Assembly: GCF_016124325.1 (NCBI RefSeq)
Contig: NZ_WGNY01000018.1
Span: 59,947-123,946, forward strand
Direction of reading: 5' to 3'
Origin: Phenylobacterium sp.
GTDB lineage: Bacteria > Pseudomonadota > Alphaproteobacteria > Caulobacterales > Caulobacteraceae
DNA: 64,000 nucleotides
Positions 26,468-35,142 of the stretch are shown here, one piece after another. Below the pieces are notes generated by a model that was given only the letters and a program-made list of their open reading frames with translations, did not search any database and was not told where the DNA came from. The translations under genes were made by a program, and so were the position numbers. Numbering within the stretch: position 1 is the first letter of the stretch; every line of letters begins with the position of its first letter.

Positions 26468-27420
26468 CGCGCCACCATCAGGCAGGTGATGGTCGCGACT
26501 TCCCGTTCGGCCCGCTCGAGGCTGTACCCGGTCAGCGGCTCCGCCCGCAGGCTGACCACCTCCAGGCCCGCGGATTCGACCAGCGCTCGGGCCTCGGCGA
26601 CGCTCGGGAGAAGGTAGATGTGGTCCGGCGCGGGACTGTTGACCGGCACATTGACGAACATCCGCCCGCCCGGCGCCAGATGCGCCCGCAGCCCCGCCAG
26701 CGCTTCCCGCGGACGCTCCAGGTGCTCAAGGACCTCGCTGATCACGATGGCGTCGAACCCGGCGCCGGACCCCGGTGGCGGCGGGGCCAGGACGTCGCGG
26801 CGGGCCAGGCTCGCCGGACGCCGCGCGCCGAGCCGCGCCAGCGCCTCGGCGGTCTGGCGAAGGCTTTCGTCGCTGACATCCCACGCCTCGGCGTGGGCGC
26901 AGGCCGCCGACTCCACCGCCAGCGACAGGAACAGGCCATGCCCGGGCCCGACCTCCAGATAGCGGTATCCGTCCGGCAGGCCCGGCAGGAAATCCTGGCG
27001 GAAATGAAGGAAGGCGGCGCTGTGGTTGCGCCAGAACAGTTGCGAGAGCAGCAGGCCTTCCACGTAGCGCCGCATGAAGGGCGGATTGGCGTAGACCTCG
27101 GCCTCCGCCTGCGCGAACGACGCCAGCCGATAGCGCCCGTGCTTCTTGAAGAACAGGGTCTCCTTCGCCAGCTCGGCGCACACCCAGCGATAGCTCGCGA
27201 CATAGTCGGCCAGGGCCTCGCCCGCGAGGATCCCGATCCGACGGGCCAGGTCCTCGACGGCGGCCATCTCGGCGGGCCCGTAGCCTTCGAAGCTGCCGCG
27301 CAGGAACCGGGCGTGCTGCGGCCAGGCCGAGATCAGGGCGTCGCACAGCCGCGCAAGCTCGCCGTAGCTGCGCGGAACCAGGTCGTCCACGGCGACGGAC
27401 GAAGGGACTCCGGCCGGCAT
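26464..27420 (-). CDS. class I SAM-dependent methyltransferase
   Basis: 318 aa from the ATG at 27418-27420. The Rossmann core has YRYLEVGPGHGLFLSLA (motif I, ~153-168) and FDAIVISEVLEHLERPREALAGLRAHLAPGGRMFVNVPV (motifs II-III). The N-terminal 140 residues are helical and may recognise the substrate. The start touches the last base of the ACP gene and the end overlaps the FkbH-like gene. Methylation of the ACP-bound acyl or glyceryl unit, as in methoxymalonyl-ACP pathways, would fit; this is inferred. Confidence 0.82.
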   Translation of the reverse strand: MPAGVPSSVAVDDLVPRSYGELARLCDALISAWPQHARFLRGSFEGYGPAEMAAVEDLARRIGILAGEALADYVASYRWVCAELAKETLFFKKHGRYRLASFAQAEAEVYANPPFMRRYVEGLLLSQLFWRNHSAAFLHFRQDFLPGLPDGYRYLEVGPGHGLFLSLAVESAACAHAEAWDVSDESLRQTAEALARLGARRPASLARRDVLAPPPPGSGAGFDAIVISEVLEHLERPREALAGLRAHLAPGGRMFVNVPVNSPAPDHIYLLPSVAEARALVESAGLEVVSLRAEPLTGYSLERAEREVATITCLMVAR

Positions 27421-27653
27421 CAGGCGGTTTCGGCCTCGCGGATGATCTCCAGGATGGCCGGCACGCTCATCATCTCCTCCAGCCGGTCCGGCGAGATCTC
27501 GACGTGAGCCTCCTGTTCGATCGCCAGGACGAGGTCCAACAGTCGCAGCGAATCCCAGGCCTCGAGCGTGTCCGGCGTGGAGTCCGGCGTGATCAGGGAA
27601 GGGTCGCATTCAAACACGTCGGCCATCAGCTGGCGCAGTTGGGCGAAGTCCAC
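27420..27653 (-). CDS. acyl carrier protein
   Basis: 77 aa four-helix carrier. Ser35 in AWDSLRLLDL is the expected phosphopantetheine attachment site; acidic residues follow in helix II and III. It is the first gene of the ACP-methyltransferase-FkbH-SGNH operon. It is separate from the fatty acid synthase genes, so it is a dedicated carrier for a specialised acyl product, possibly used to decorate the surface polysaccharide. Confidence 0.88.
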   Translation of the reverse strand: MDFAQLRQLMADVFECDPSLITPDSTPDTLEAWDSLRLLDLVLAIEQEAHVEISPDRLEEMMSVPAILEIIREAETA

Positions 27654-27748
27654 GGAAAGCCCTCACGGCGGAAGAATTCGAACAGGCCGCCCGTATGGCC
27701 GAAAACGCCGGGATGGTCGAGGTCTCTCGCGCGGCTGCGCGGCCCGCT

Positions 27749-28183
27749 TCAGGCGGCGAGCGCGCGCGCGCCGCGCCGGGCGGCGCGTCGGGCGGCGGTG
27801 ACCAGATGAACGACGTCGACCACCCGGGCGGGCTTGGGCACGACGACGTCGTAGGCCTGGGCGGCGCGGCCGCTCGGCGGATTCGACGAATGGGAGACCA
27901 GGCGGCTGAGGCGCGAGGCGCCCGCCTCCCGGATGCTCGCCGCCGCCGCGTCCCCGTCGCAGACCGGCATGTGCCGGTCGAGCACGACGATCTCGAACGT
28001 CAGGGCGCGGGCCAGGCGCACCGCCTCGGCCCCGTTCTCGGCGGTCCACACGTGGCAGCCCAGGGATTCGAAGAGGCAGCGGCCGAACTGGCGGTGGGCC
28101 GGATTGTCGTCGACCACCAGCACGCGCACCGAGGCCGAAGGGCCGTTCGCGGGGCCGGGGGCGTTCAGGAACTGGCTGTTCAT
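27749..28183 (-). CDS. stand-alone response regulator receiver protein
   Basis: 144 aa. LVVDDNPAHRQ gives the acidic pair, Asp69 in EIVVLDRHMPVCDGD is the phosphoacceptor, and VPKPARV has the conserved Lys. There is no output domain; the tail is Arg/Ala-rich. It is divergent from a second receiver gene across a 122-bp gap. It probably acts by protein contact or as a phosphate sink. Confidence 0.85.
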   Translation of the reverse strand: MNSQFLNAPGPANGPSASVRVLVVDDNPAHRQFGRCLFESLGCHVWTAENGAEAVRLARALTFEIVVLDRHMPVCDGDAAAASIREAGASRLSRLVSHSSNPPSGRAAQAYDVVVPKPARVVDVVHLVTAARRAARRGARALAA

Positions 28184-28305
28184 TGCTCGTCCTCCGTATG
28201 TTGGGAAGGTGACGCAGGCCCGGGGACGGCGAAATTGCGGGCCGCTACCACCGTAGAATCACGGGGCCGGCCCTCGCGCGGGGCGGCTACCGTATTGATC
28301 CCAGG

Positions 28306-28758
28306 GTGAAAATCGCACCGAACACCGCAATATCGCCCGGCTCCCGCAGGCCTCTTCCGATCGGAGTGATCTTGGCCGACCCCGCCGGGCCCGACGTGGC
28401 CCTCGTCCACATCGTCGAGGACGACGCCGACGTGCGCGATGCGCTCGCGGTGCTGCTCGAGATTCGCGGGATCGACGTCCGCGAGCACGCCTCGGCGCGC
28501 GCCTTCCTCGACGCCCTGCCGGGTCTCGCGCGCGGCTGCGTGGTGACCGACGTGGAGATGCCGGGCATGAGCGGCCTCGACATGCTGGCCAGCCTGCGGG
28601 ACCTGAGCCTGGACTGGCCGGCGGTGGTGATCACCGGGCGAAAGGCCGCCCACACCGCCGAGGCGGCCGCCCGCCTGGGCGCGGACTTCCTGGAGAAGCC
28701 GTTCCCGCCCGAGGCCCTGGTCGAGGCCATAACGCGCGGGCTGGCGGCCGGCGGCTAG
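28306..28758 (+). CDS. FixJ-type receiver protein lacking a DNA-binding domain
   Basis: 150 aa. The receiver runs from VHIVEDDADVRDAL to LEKPFPPEALVEAI, with phosphoacceptor Asp82 in VVTDVEMPGMSGLDML. It closely resembles the receiver of the FixJ-like protein encoded convergently next door but stops before any LuxR helix-turn-helix. The ATG at 28306 gives a 20-residue unconserved lead; a TTG at 28372 may be the true start. It could compete with the neighbouring FixJ for phosphate, like FixT-style or single-domain modulators. Its 3' end overlaps that gene by 4 nt. Confidence 0.8.
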   Translation: MKIAPNTAISPGSRRPLPIGVILADPAGPDVALVHIVEDDADVRDALAVLLEIRGIDVREHASARAFLDALPGLARGCVVTDVEMPGMSGLDMLASLRDLSLDWPAVVITGRKAAHTAEAAARLGADFLEKPFPPEALVEAITRGLAAGG

Positions 28759-29363
28759 ATCCGAGCCGGCGCCAGCAGGCTCATCCGCACCAGCTCCGAG
28801 AGGCTCTCGGCCTGCATCTTGATCATCAGGCTGGCGCGATAGGCCTCGACGGTGCGGGGACTGATGCCCAGATCGCGAGCGATCTCCTTGTTGGCCTGGC
28901 CCGCGACGAGACCGGCGAGCACGTCGCGCTCCCGCGGCGAGAGCGAGTCCACCCGGCGCTGCACCTCGGCGCGCTCTGCCGCCTGCTGGGCGCCGTCGGC
29001 GGAGCGGGCCAGGGCCGCCAGGACGGCGGCGCACAGCGCGTCGCCGTCGACCGGCTTCTCCAGGAAGTCCGACGCGCCGCCCTTCAGCGCCTCGACCGCC
29101 ATCGGCACGTCGGCCTGCCCCGTCAGGACGATGACCGGGAAGGCCAGGAGGCGGTCCTCCAGGGCGCGCAGGAGGTCCAGCCCGCTGATCCCGGGCATCT
29201 GGACATCGGTCACCACGCACCCGGGGATCGCCGGCTCCAGCCGGTCGAGGAAGGCCTGGGCCGACACATAGGCCTGCACAGCCAGGCCGCGCACGCTGAG
29301 CGTGGCGGTCAGGGCGTCACGCACATCGGGGTCGTCGTCGATCACATGCACGAACGCGGTCAT
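28755..29363 (-). CDS. FixJ-like LuxR-family response regulator
   Basis: 202 aa from the ATG at 29361-29363. The receiver has VHVIDDDPDVRDAL, phosphoacceptor Asp53 in VVTDVQMPGISGLDLL, and LEKPVDGDAL. The C-terminal LuxR helix-turn-helix is LSPRERDVLAGLVAGQANKEIARDLGISPRTVEAYRASLMIKM. It would be a transcription activator phosphorylated by the kinase encoded immediately upstream, whose end it overlaps by 4 nt. The absence of PAS-haem in the partner argues against classic oxygen sensing. Confidence 0.9.
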   Translation of the reverse strand: MTAFVHVIDDDPDVRDALTATLSVRGLAVQAYVSAQAFLDRLEPAIPGCVVTDVQMPGISGLDLLRALEDRLLAFPVIVLTGQADVPMAVEALKGGASDFLEKPVDGDALCAAVLAALARSADGAQQAAERAEVQRRVDSLSPRERDVLAGLVAGQANKEIARDLGISPRTVEAYRASLMIKMQAESLSELVRMSLLAPARI

Positions 29364-30460
29364 GGCGCGGCCCCGCCTTGCTGCGACCTGAGCGTGAAGC
29401 GGAAGACCGCCCCGCCCCCCGGATTGGGCTCGGCCCAGATGCGCCCGCCGTGGCCCTCGACGATGGTGCGCGAGACGGCCAGGCCCACGCCCATGCCCTC
29501 GGCCTTGTCGGTGGCGAACGGCTCGAAGAGCCTCGCGCTGATCTCCGGCGAGACGCCGGGGCCCCGGTCGGCCACGAAGCACTCCACGAAGCCGTCGCCG
29601 GCCGGCGTGCTGCCGATCCTCAACTCCCGCGCCCGGGTCTCGGCCATGGCCTCGGCGGCGTTGCGCAGCAGGTTGACCATCACCTGCTCGATCTGGATGC
29701 GGTCGGCCAGCACCTGGTCGGCGCCGCGATCCAGTTCGACCTGCAGGTCGAGGTGTTGGCGATCCCGCGCCAGGCCGATCTCGGCGGCCTCGTCGAACAT
29801 GGCCCGCAGCGATTGCGGTCTCAGGTCGAGGTCCCCGCCCGCCACCTGGCCGCGCACGCGCGAGATGATCCCCCGCGAACGCTCGACCTGGCGCAGGACC
29901 TTCTCCAGCATCTGCGTCGCCTGCTCGACGCCCGGCGGGTCGCGTCGCAGGAGGACGCGGGCGGTGTCGGCGTAGCCGGCGATCGCGGTCAGGGGCTGGT
30001 TGAGTTCGTGCGCGAGCGTGCCGGCCAGTTCGCCCATGGCGTTGAGCCGGGCCATCCGATGCATGCGCTGGCTCATGTCGGCGAGCAGCCGCTGGTCGGC
30101 GCGCCGCCGGCTCGCGATGCGGTGATAGAGGTCGGCGGGAACCGCCAGCACCAGGGTGAAGGCGACGTAGAAGGCGACCCCGCCGGCGCCCAGCGGCGGC
30201 TTGCCTCCGCTGGTCAGGACGTGATTGCCCACGGCAAGCCCGACGAGGCTCACGACGATGGCCGGCCACAGCCCGCCCAGCCAGGCGGCGACCAGCACGC
30301 CGATCCAGGTGAGCGCGAACGGCAGGGCGCCGGGTTCGAGGCCGTAGAGTCCCAGGCGCGCCAGGGCGAACGGAAGCCCGAGTCCCACCGCCGCGAGATG
30401 GCGCGGCTCCCAACGAACAACACGCGACCAGGAGCCCAACGCGCCCCCCCAAAGCCGCAC
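29360..30460 (-). CDS. FixL-like membrane sensor histidine kinase
   Basis: 366 aa. Residues ~20-112 contain about four transmembrane segments. The kinase core has His151 in GELAGTLAHELNQPLTAIAGYADTA, the N box MVNLLRNAAEAM, G1 VADRGPGVSP and G2 GMGVGLAVSRTIVEGHGG. The HELNQPL H-box is the FixL/DctB subfamily type. No PAS domain is seen, so the signal is probably sensed at or in the membrane. It is coupled to the FixJ-like regulator by a 4-nt overlap. Confidence 0.88.
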   Translation of the reverse strand: MRLWGGALGSWSRVVRWEPRHLAAVGLGLPFALARLGLYGLEPGALPFALTWIGVLVAAWLGGLWPAIVVSLVGLAVGNHVLTSGGKPPLGAGGVAFYVAFTLVLAVPADLYHRIASRRRADQRLLADMSQRMHRMARLNAMGELAGTLAHELNQPLTAIAGYADTARVLLRRDPPGVEQATQMLEKVLRQVERSRGIISRVRGQVAGGDLDLRPQSLRAMFDEAAEIGLARDRQHLDLQVELDRGADQVLADRIQIEQVMVNLLRNAAEAMAETRARELRIGSTPAGDGFVECFVADRGPGVSPEISARLFEPFATDKAEGMGVGLAVSRTIVEGHGGRIWAEPNPGGGAVFRFTLRSQQGGAAP

Positions 30461-30851
30461 CCGCCTTGCAACGCAGGGTGAGTCGCCACGATTTCACATC
30501 CTTTCCGATGGGGAAAGGAGGTTCTCTTCTCACGCTTGTTGAGGGTTCCCCTACGGCGCCTTCCGCGAATCCGCCCCGCCGCGGGCCGTGGGACGTCCGG
30601 GCCGGGACCAGGGAAGCTCCACAGGGCCGCGGCCGAGATCCGCGCGCGCCATCCTCGATCGGATGGTCGTGGAGGCCGGACGGCCGCCGGCAGGAACGCC
30701 CTGTCGAAGAAGGTCGACGCCATAGACCGGGAGGTCCTGCGGACGCTTCACGAAGAGCCCCGGATCACCAACAGGCGGCCGGCGGGTCTCATCGGGGTCT
30801 CGGCGCCCACTATCCGCCGTCGGTGGGCCGACGCGGCGTCCGCGACGCCGT
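30461..30851. other. 391-nt region with no intact gene
   Basis: This stretch lies upstream of the FixL-like kinase gene and downstream of the convergent kdpE stop. The first ~100 nt include the relatively AT-rich leader expected to hold the kinase promoter. The last part carries a plus-strand frame with a degenerate Lrp/AsnC-like helix-turn-helix, described separately. No other coding signal or hairpin stood out. Confidence 0.5.
30713..30835 (+). pseudogene. remnant Lrp/AsnC-type helix-turn-helix
   Basis: Read in the frame of 30713, about 41 residues from VDAIDREVLRTLHEEPRITN through GVSAPTIRRRWADA match the N-terminal helix-turn-helix of Lrp/AsnC regulators. No ATG or GTG precedes it closely, the C-terminal RAM domain is missing, and the frame then runs through the kdpE gene on the other strand without similarity. 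It looks like the stump of a former regulator gene, perhaps lost when the Kdp-like genes were rearranged. Confidence 0.5.
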
Positions 30852-31529
30852 CTAGACGAGGCTGTACCCGACCCCTGGGGTCGAGACCAATCGTTCGGCG
30901 CCGAGCCTCTGCCGGAGCTGGCCGATGTAGACCCTCAGATACTGGATATCGGCGCGCTCGCTGCCCCAGACGGCTCGCAACAGGTCGGCGTGCGACGTCA
31001 CGCGCCCCAGGTTGAGGGCCAGTTCGCAGAGCAGGTCATATTCCTTGGGAGACAACTTCACGACCTCGCCCGCGCGCGTCACCATGCGCCGCCCCATGTC
31101 GATGACGAGATCCCCCGTGCGCACGACCGGCGCCGAGCCGCGAGCCTGTACGCCGTGCCTCAGGCCCGCACGCAACCGCGCCAGCAGCTCGTCCACGCCA
31201 AATGGCTTCTGGACATAATCGTCGGCCCCGGCGTCGAGCGCCTCCACCTTCATCGATTCGGCGTCCCGGGCGGAGAGCACGACGACCGGGGTCTCGCCCC
31301 GGCCCCGAATCTCCCGGAGCACCGCCAGCCCGTCCCGATCCGGCAGCCCGAGGTCCAGCAACACGAGATCGGGCCGGTAGTGCGCGAACCATCGCAAGCC
31401 CTCGGCCGCGGTCGACGCCGGCACCGGGCGGTAGCCCGCGGCCTTCAGCGTCGCGGCCAGCGCGCCGCGAAGGCTCGGGTCGTCCTCCACCACCAGGATC
31501 GTGGCGGCGTCCGCGTCGGCGGCGTTCAT
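30852..31529 (-). CDS. kdpE: OmpR-family response regulator, KdpE-like
   Basis: 225 aa from the ATG at 31527-31529. The receiver has ILVVEDDPSLRGAL, phosphoacceptor Asp59 in LVLLDLGLPDRDGLAVL and VQKPFGVDELLARLRAGLR, and the C-terminal winged helix has LSPKEYDLLCELALNLGRVTSHADLLRAVWG..YLRVYIGQLRQRLG. The closing RLVSTPGVGYSLV is KdpE-like. It overlaps the sensor kinase gene by 4 nt. No kdpABC genes are in the window; the divergent kup gene is the nearest candidate target. Confidence 0.85.
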   Translation of the reverse strand: MNAADADAATILVVEDDPSLRGALAATLKAAGYRPVPASTAAEGLRWFAHYRPDLVLLDLGLPDRDGLAVLREIRGRGETPVVVLSARDAESMKVEALDAGADDYVQKPFGVDELLARLRAGLRHGVQARGSAPVVRTGDLVIDMGRRMVTRAGEVVKLSPKEYDLLCELALNLGRVTSHADLLRAVWGSERADIQYLRVYIGQLRQRLGAERLVSTPGVGYSLV

Positions 31530-33037
31530 GCCTGTTCCGCCAGCGGCGCGAGCAGGCGAACGCGAGCCCCCTTTCGGTTGCCCCGATTGCTCGCCTCCAG
31601 TCGGCCGCGCTGGGCCTCCAGGAAGCTTCGAGCGATCGCCAGGCCGAGCCCCGTGCCCGGCGGTCGACCATCGCCGGTCTGACCGCGGGCGAACTTCTCG
31701 ATCATGCGCTCCGGCGCGCCCGGGAAGCCGGGGCCCTCGTCGAGAACCTCGACCCACCCCTGGCCGCCGTCGCAGCCGGACCGGATCACCACCTGGGAGC
31801 CTTCCGGCGAGTACTTTCCGGCGTTTTCAAGCAGGTTGGCCAGGGCGCTTTCGAACAGCGCCTCGTCCACCATCATGGGCTTGCCCGCCTTGACCTGATT
31901 GACCACCCGATGGCCCATCAGGGCCGGCCGCGCGCGCTCGATGGCCGCCGCCACGAGGGCGGCCGGATCGGCCGCCGCCGGGCGGACCGGCAGGGCGCCC
32001 GCCTCGATGCGGTTCATGTCGAGCAGGTTCTCGACCATTCTGGACAGCCGGGCGGTCTCCACCTCGGCCGCGGCGAGGAGCTCGGCGCGTGTCTCGGGGT
32101 CGTGGGCCGCCTCGAACTTCCGAAGGCTCTGCAGCGTGAACAGGATGGTCGAGAGCGGCGTCTTCAAGTCATGCGACACCGCCGCGAGCAGGTCGGCCTT
32201 GAGGCGTTCGCTGGCGATCTGCACACGGTTCTCCAGGACCTGCCGCGCGTACATCTCGCGGTCGAGCGCGACCGACAGATGCCCCGCGACGATCTCCACC
32301 AGGCGCTCGGGCGTCTCGGGCCGTCCATCCTCGAGATTGGAGATCCGAAGTCCGATGGCCGCCTGCTGCCGCTGGGGCGTGCTGACCGGCCAGAAGTCGA
32401 AGGCGGCGTCGCCCACGGGATATGCGCCGCCACGCGTGGCGCACCCGGAGGCCAACGACCATCCGGCCGCTTCGATATCCGCCTCGGAGAGATCAGCTCC
32501 GCCCGCCGTTCCCAACGGTCGCAGCGCGCCGTCTTCGTGGAGAAGCACCACCGCCGGCGCGTGGAACAGGTGCGAGAGCGCCTCGGCGCAGTGCGCCGCC
32601 ACGCCCGAACGGGCGGTTTCGCCGACCAGCGCACGGGCCAGGGCCTGCAAGGCGGAAGCCTGGTCGGCCGCTTCCCACGCCTGGAGCGCCCGCCGCCGCG
32701 CATCGGCGGCGACCGCGCTCACCACCGCCGCCGTCGTGAGCAGGAGGACCAGCGCCCAGACGTTGGACGGGTCGGCGACCCGGAAGGTGTGGCGAGGCTC
32801 GATCAGGAAGAAGTTGTACGCCACGACGCCGACGACCGCCGCGGCCAGCGCCGGCCCGAACCCGAAGCTCACGGCGGCGATGACGACCGGGAGCACGAAG
32901 ACCAGCGACAGGTTCGGGATGTCGATGGCCTGGTCGACGACGACCGCCACGACCGTGGCGGCCGCGACCATCCCCGACGACAGGGCGTAGGCCAGCCAGG
33001 CGCGGCGCGGCGAATCGGGACGGACGTCTGGTCGCAC
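31526..33037 (-). CDS. KdpD-like sensor histidine kinase lacking the N-terminal KdpD/Usp region
   Basis: 503 aa from a GTG at 33035-33037 with a strong AAGGAGG site (33045-33051) seven nt upstream. It begins directly with the DUF4118 four-helix membrane module (YALSSGMVAAATVVAVVVDQAIDIPNLSLVFVLPV..FNFFLIEP-type), followed by a GAF-like segment and the kinase: His289 in AAVSHDLKTPLSTILF, N box LANLLENAGKYSP and G2 GTGLGLAIARSFLEA. Classical KdpD is close to 900 aa and carries a cytoplasmic P-loop and universal-stress domain in front; both are absent here, with a well-defined start rather than a break. It likely senses potassium or turgor and signals to the coupled KdpE. Confidence 0.83.
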   Translation of the reverse strand: MRPDVRPDSPRRAWLAYALSSGMVAAATVVAVVVDQAIDIPNLSLVFVLPVVIAAVSFGFGPALAAAVVGVVAYNFFLIEPRHTFRVADPSNVWALVLLLTTAAVVSAVAADARRRALQAWEAADQASALQALARALVGETARSGVAAHCAEALSHLFHAPAVVLLHEDGALRPLGTAGGADLSEADIEAAGWSLASGCATRGGAYPVGDAAFDFWPVSTPQRQQAAIGLRISNLEDGRPETPERLVEIVAGHLSVALDREMYARQVLENRVQIASERLKADLLAAVSHDLKTPLSTILFTLQSLRKFEAAHDPETRAELLAAAEVETARLSRMVENLLDMNRIEAGALPVRPAAADPAALVAAAIERARPALMGHRVVNQVKAGKPMMVDEALFESALANLLENAGKYSPEGSQVVIRSGCDGGQGWVEVLDEGPGFPGAPERMIEKFARGQTGDGRPPGTGLGLAIARSFLEAQRGRLEASNRGNRKGARVRLLAPLAEQA

Positions 33038-33198
33038 GGATGCGCCTCCTTCCCGGCGCTCAGGTCTGGGCCGCAAAGAAATGGCGCGGCCCGCGTCGCC
33101 GCAAGAGCCCTGACGCCGCAACAGCCCACAACCACATGGGATTCTTATGTCCTTCGCGGCGAGAAGGCGGCCCTCATCGGCGGGCGACCGGAATCACG

Positions 33199-35142
33199 AT
33201 GCAAGACGTTCAGGTCGCGGAGGCCGCGGCCTCCGCAGTCTCTCCTCAACCGCGCAGGGAGAGCTTCTGGGCCTTGGCCCTCGGCTCCGTCGGCGTCGTG
33301 TTCGGCGACATCGGCACCAGTCCCCTCTACGCCGTCCGCGAGGCGCTGTCCCACGCCCGCGGCGGCGCGACGCCAAGCGCGGTGTTCGGCGTGGTCTCGC
33401 TGGTGTTCTGGGCGCTGATCCTGGTGGTCACGGTCAAGTACGTGATCTTCATCATGCGGGCGGACAACAAGGGCGAAGGCGGCACGCTCGCCCTGATGGC
33501 CCTGGCCCAGCGCGCGCTCGGCGACCGCTTCGGCCGCCACGCCGGCTTCATCCGCCGCTCCAATTTCGTCTTCGTCCTCGGGATCTGTGGCGCGGCGCTC
33601 TTCTACGGCGACGGCCTGATCACACCGGCGATCTCCGTGCTCTCGGCCGCGGAAGGCCTGAAGGACGCGCCGACCATCGGTCATCTCTTCGAGCCGTTCG
33701 TCCTGCCGATCGCCGCGGCGATCCTGGTGGCGCTTTTCATGGTGCAGTCGCGCGGGACGGCCAGCGTCGGCCGCTACTTCGGACCGATCACGCTGGTCTG
33801 GTTCGCGACCCTGGCCGGACTCGGCGTCGTCTACATCGCCCAGAAGCCCGAGATCCTCCTGGGGCTCAGCCCCTGGTACGGAGTCCGCCTGCTGGTCGAC
33901 GACGGCCTGCTGGGCTTCGCCATCCTGGGCAGCGTGTTTCTCGTCGTGACCGGCGCCGAGGCGCTCTACGCCGACATGGGCCACTTCGGCAAAGGGCCGA
34001 TCCGCGCCGCCTGGCTGGGCGTCGCCTTCCCCTGCCTGATGCTGAACTACCTGGGCCAGGGCGCCCTGGTGCTTCTGAAGCCCGCCACCCAGGCGAATCC
34101 CTTCTATCTGATGATCCCGCAGGCGATCTATTGGCCGGTCCTGGGCCTGACCATCGTCGCCACCGTGATCGCCAGCCAGGCCGTGATCTCGGGCGCCTAT
34201 TCGATGACCCAGCAGGCCGTCCAGCTGGGTCTCCTGCCGCGGATCGATATCCGTCGCACCAGCGAGACGGTGGCCGGCCAGATCTTCGTCCCGCAGATCA
34301 ACACGCTGCTGATGATCGGCGTGCTGGCCCTGCTCTTCGTCTTCCGCAACTCCTCGAACCTCGCCTCGGCCTACGGCATCGCCGTCACCGGCACGATGGT
34401 GATCACCATGCTGCTGGCCTATGTGGTCGCCCGCCATCACTGGAAGTGGCGCCGGTGGGCGACGATGCTGTTCGTCGTTCCGCTGATATCGATCGACCTC
34501 GTCTTCCTCTCGGCCAACGCCATGAAGATTCCACAGGGCGGCTGGTTTCCGCTGGCCTTCGGCGGCGGGCTGCTCGTGGTCTTCTGGACCTGGATCCGTG
34601 GCGCCGAAATCCTGTCCGAAAAGGCCCGGCGCGACGCGATCCTGATCGGCGACGTCGCGGAGATGCTGCGCACGCGCGACGTCAGCCGCGCCGCGGGCAC
34701 GGCCGTCTTCCTGACCTCCGACCCGGACGTCGCTCCGGTGGCGCTGATGCACAACCTCAAGCACAACAAGGTGCTGCACGACCAGAACGTGATCCTGACC
34801 GTCCGCACCGCCGAGACGCCGCGGGTGGCCGACGCCGAACGCGTGCGGATCGAGCCGATCAACGACCGCTTCAGGAAGGTGTTCGTCACCTATGGCTTCA
34901 TGGAGACGCCGAACATCCCCAGGGCCCTCGCCCTTTGCCGCAAGAAGGGGCTCAAGTTCGACATCATGGCCACGAGCTTCTTCCTCGGCCGCCGTTCGGT
35001 GGTGCCCTCCGCCCACGCCGGGATGCCGCTCTGGCAGGACAAGATCTTCATCTACCTGATGAAGAACGCCGCCAATCCCACCGACTTCTACAAGATCCCT
35101 CCGGGACGGGTCGTCGAAATGGGCGCCCAGGTCACGGTCTGA
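33199..35142 (+). CDS. kup: Kup-family low-affinity potassium transporter
   Basis: 647 aa from the ATG at 33199. The N-terminal LALGSVGVVFGDIGTSPLYAVREAL, VKYVIFIMRADNKGEGGTLALMALAQ and ALFYGDGLITPAISVLSAAEG are Kup/HAK signatures. About twelve transmembrane segments are followed by the ~120-residue cytoplasmic tail containing RVRIEPINDRFRKVFVTYGFMETPNIPRAL and FFLGRRSV. It imports K+ in symport with protons. It is divergent from the kdpE/truncated kdpD pair across 161 bp, which suggests shared regulation. Confidence 0.93.
   Translation: MQDVQVAEAAASAVSPQPRRESFWALALGSVGVVFGDIGTSPLYAVREALSHARGGATPSAVFGVVSLVFWALILVVTVKYVIFIMRADNKGEGGTLALMALAQRALGDRFGRHAGFIRRSNFVFVLGICGAALFYGDGLITPAISVLSAAEGLKDAPTIGHLFEPFVLPIAAAILVALFMVQSRGTASVGRYFGPITLVWFATLAGLGVVYIAQKPEILLGLSPWYGVRLLVDDGLLGFAILGSVFLVVTGAEALYADMGHFGKGPIRAAWLGVAFPCLMLNYLGQGALVLLKPATQANPFYLMIPQAIYWPVLGLTIVATVIASQAVISGAYSMTQQAVQLGLLPRIDIRRTSETVAGQIFVPQINTLLMIGVLALLFVFRNSSNLASAYGIAVTGTMVITMLLAYVVARHHWKWRRWATMLFVVPLISIDLVFLSANAMKIPQGGWFPLAFGGGLLVVFWTWIRGAEILSEKARRDAILIGDVAEMLRTRDVSRAAGTAVFLTSDPDVAPVALMHNLKHNKVLHDQNVILTVRTAETPRVADAERVRIEPINDRFRKVFVTYGFMETPNIPRALALCRKKGLKFDIMATSFFLGRRSVVPSAHAGMPLWQDKIFIYLMKNAANPTDFYKIPPGRVVEMGAQVTV

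Noticed and set aside
23039..26617. 1192-codon plus-strand open frame
   Set aside because: It runs antisense to the SGNH-like and FkbH-like genes, has Gln/Arg/Gly-rich composition without motifs, and exists because stops are rare in that frame at this GC content.
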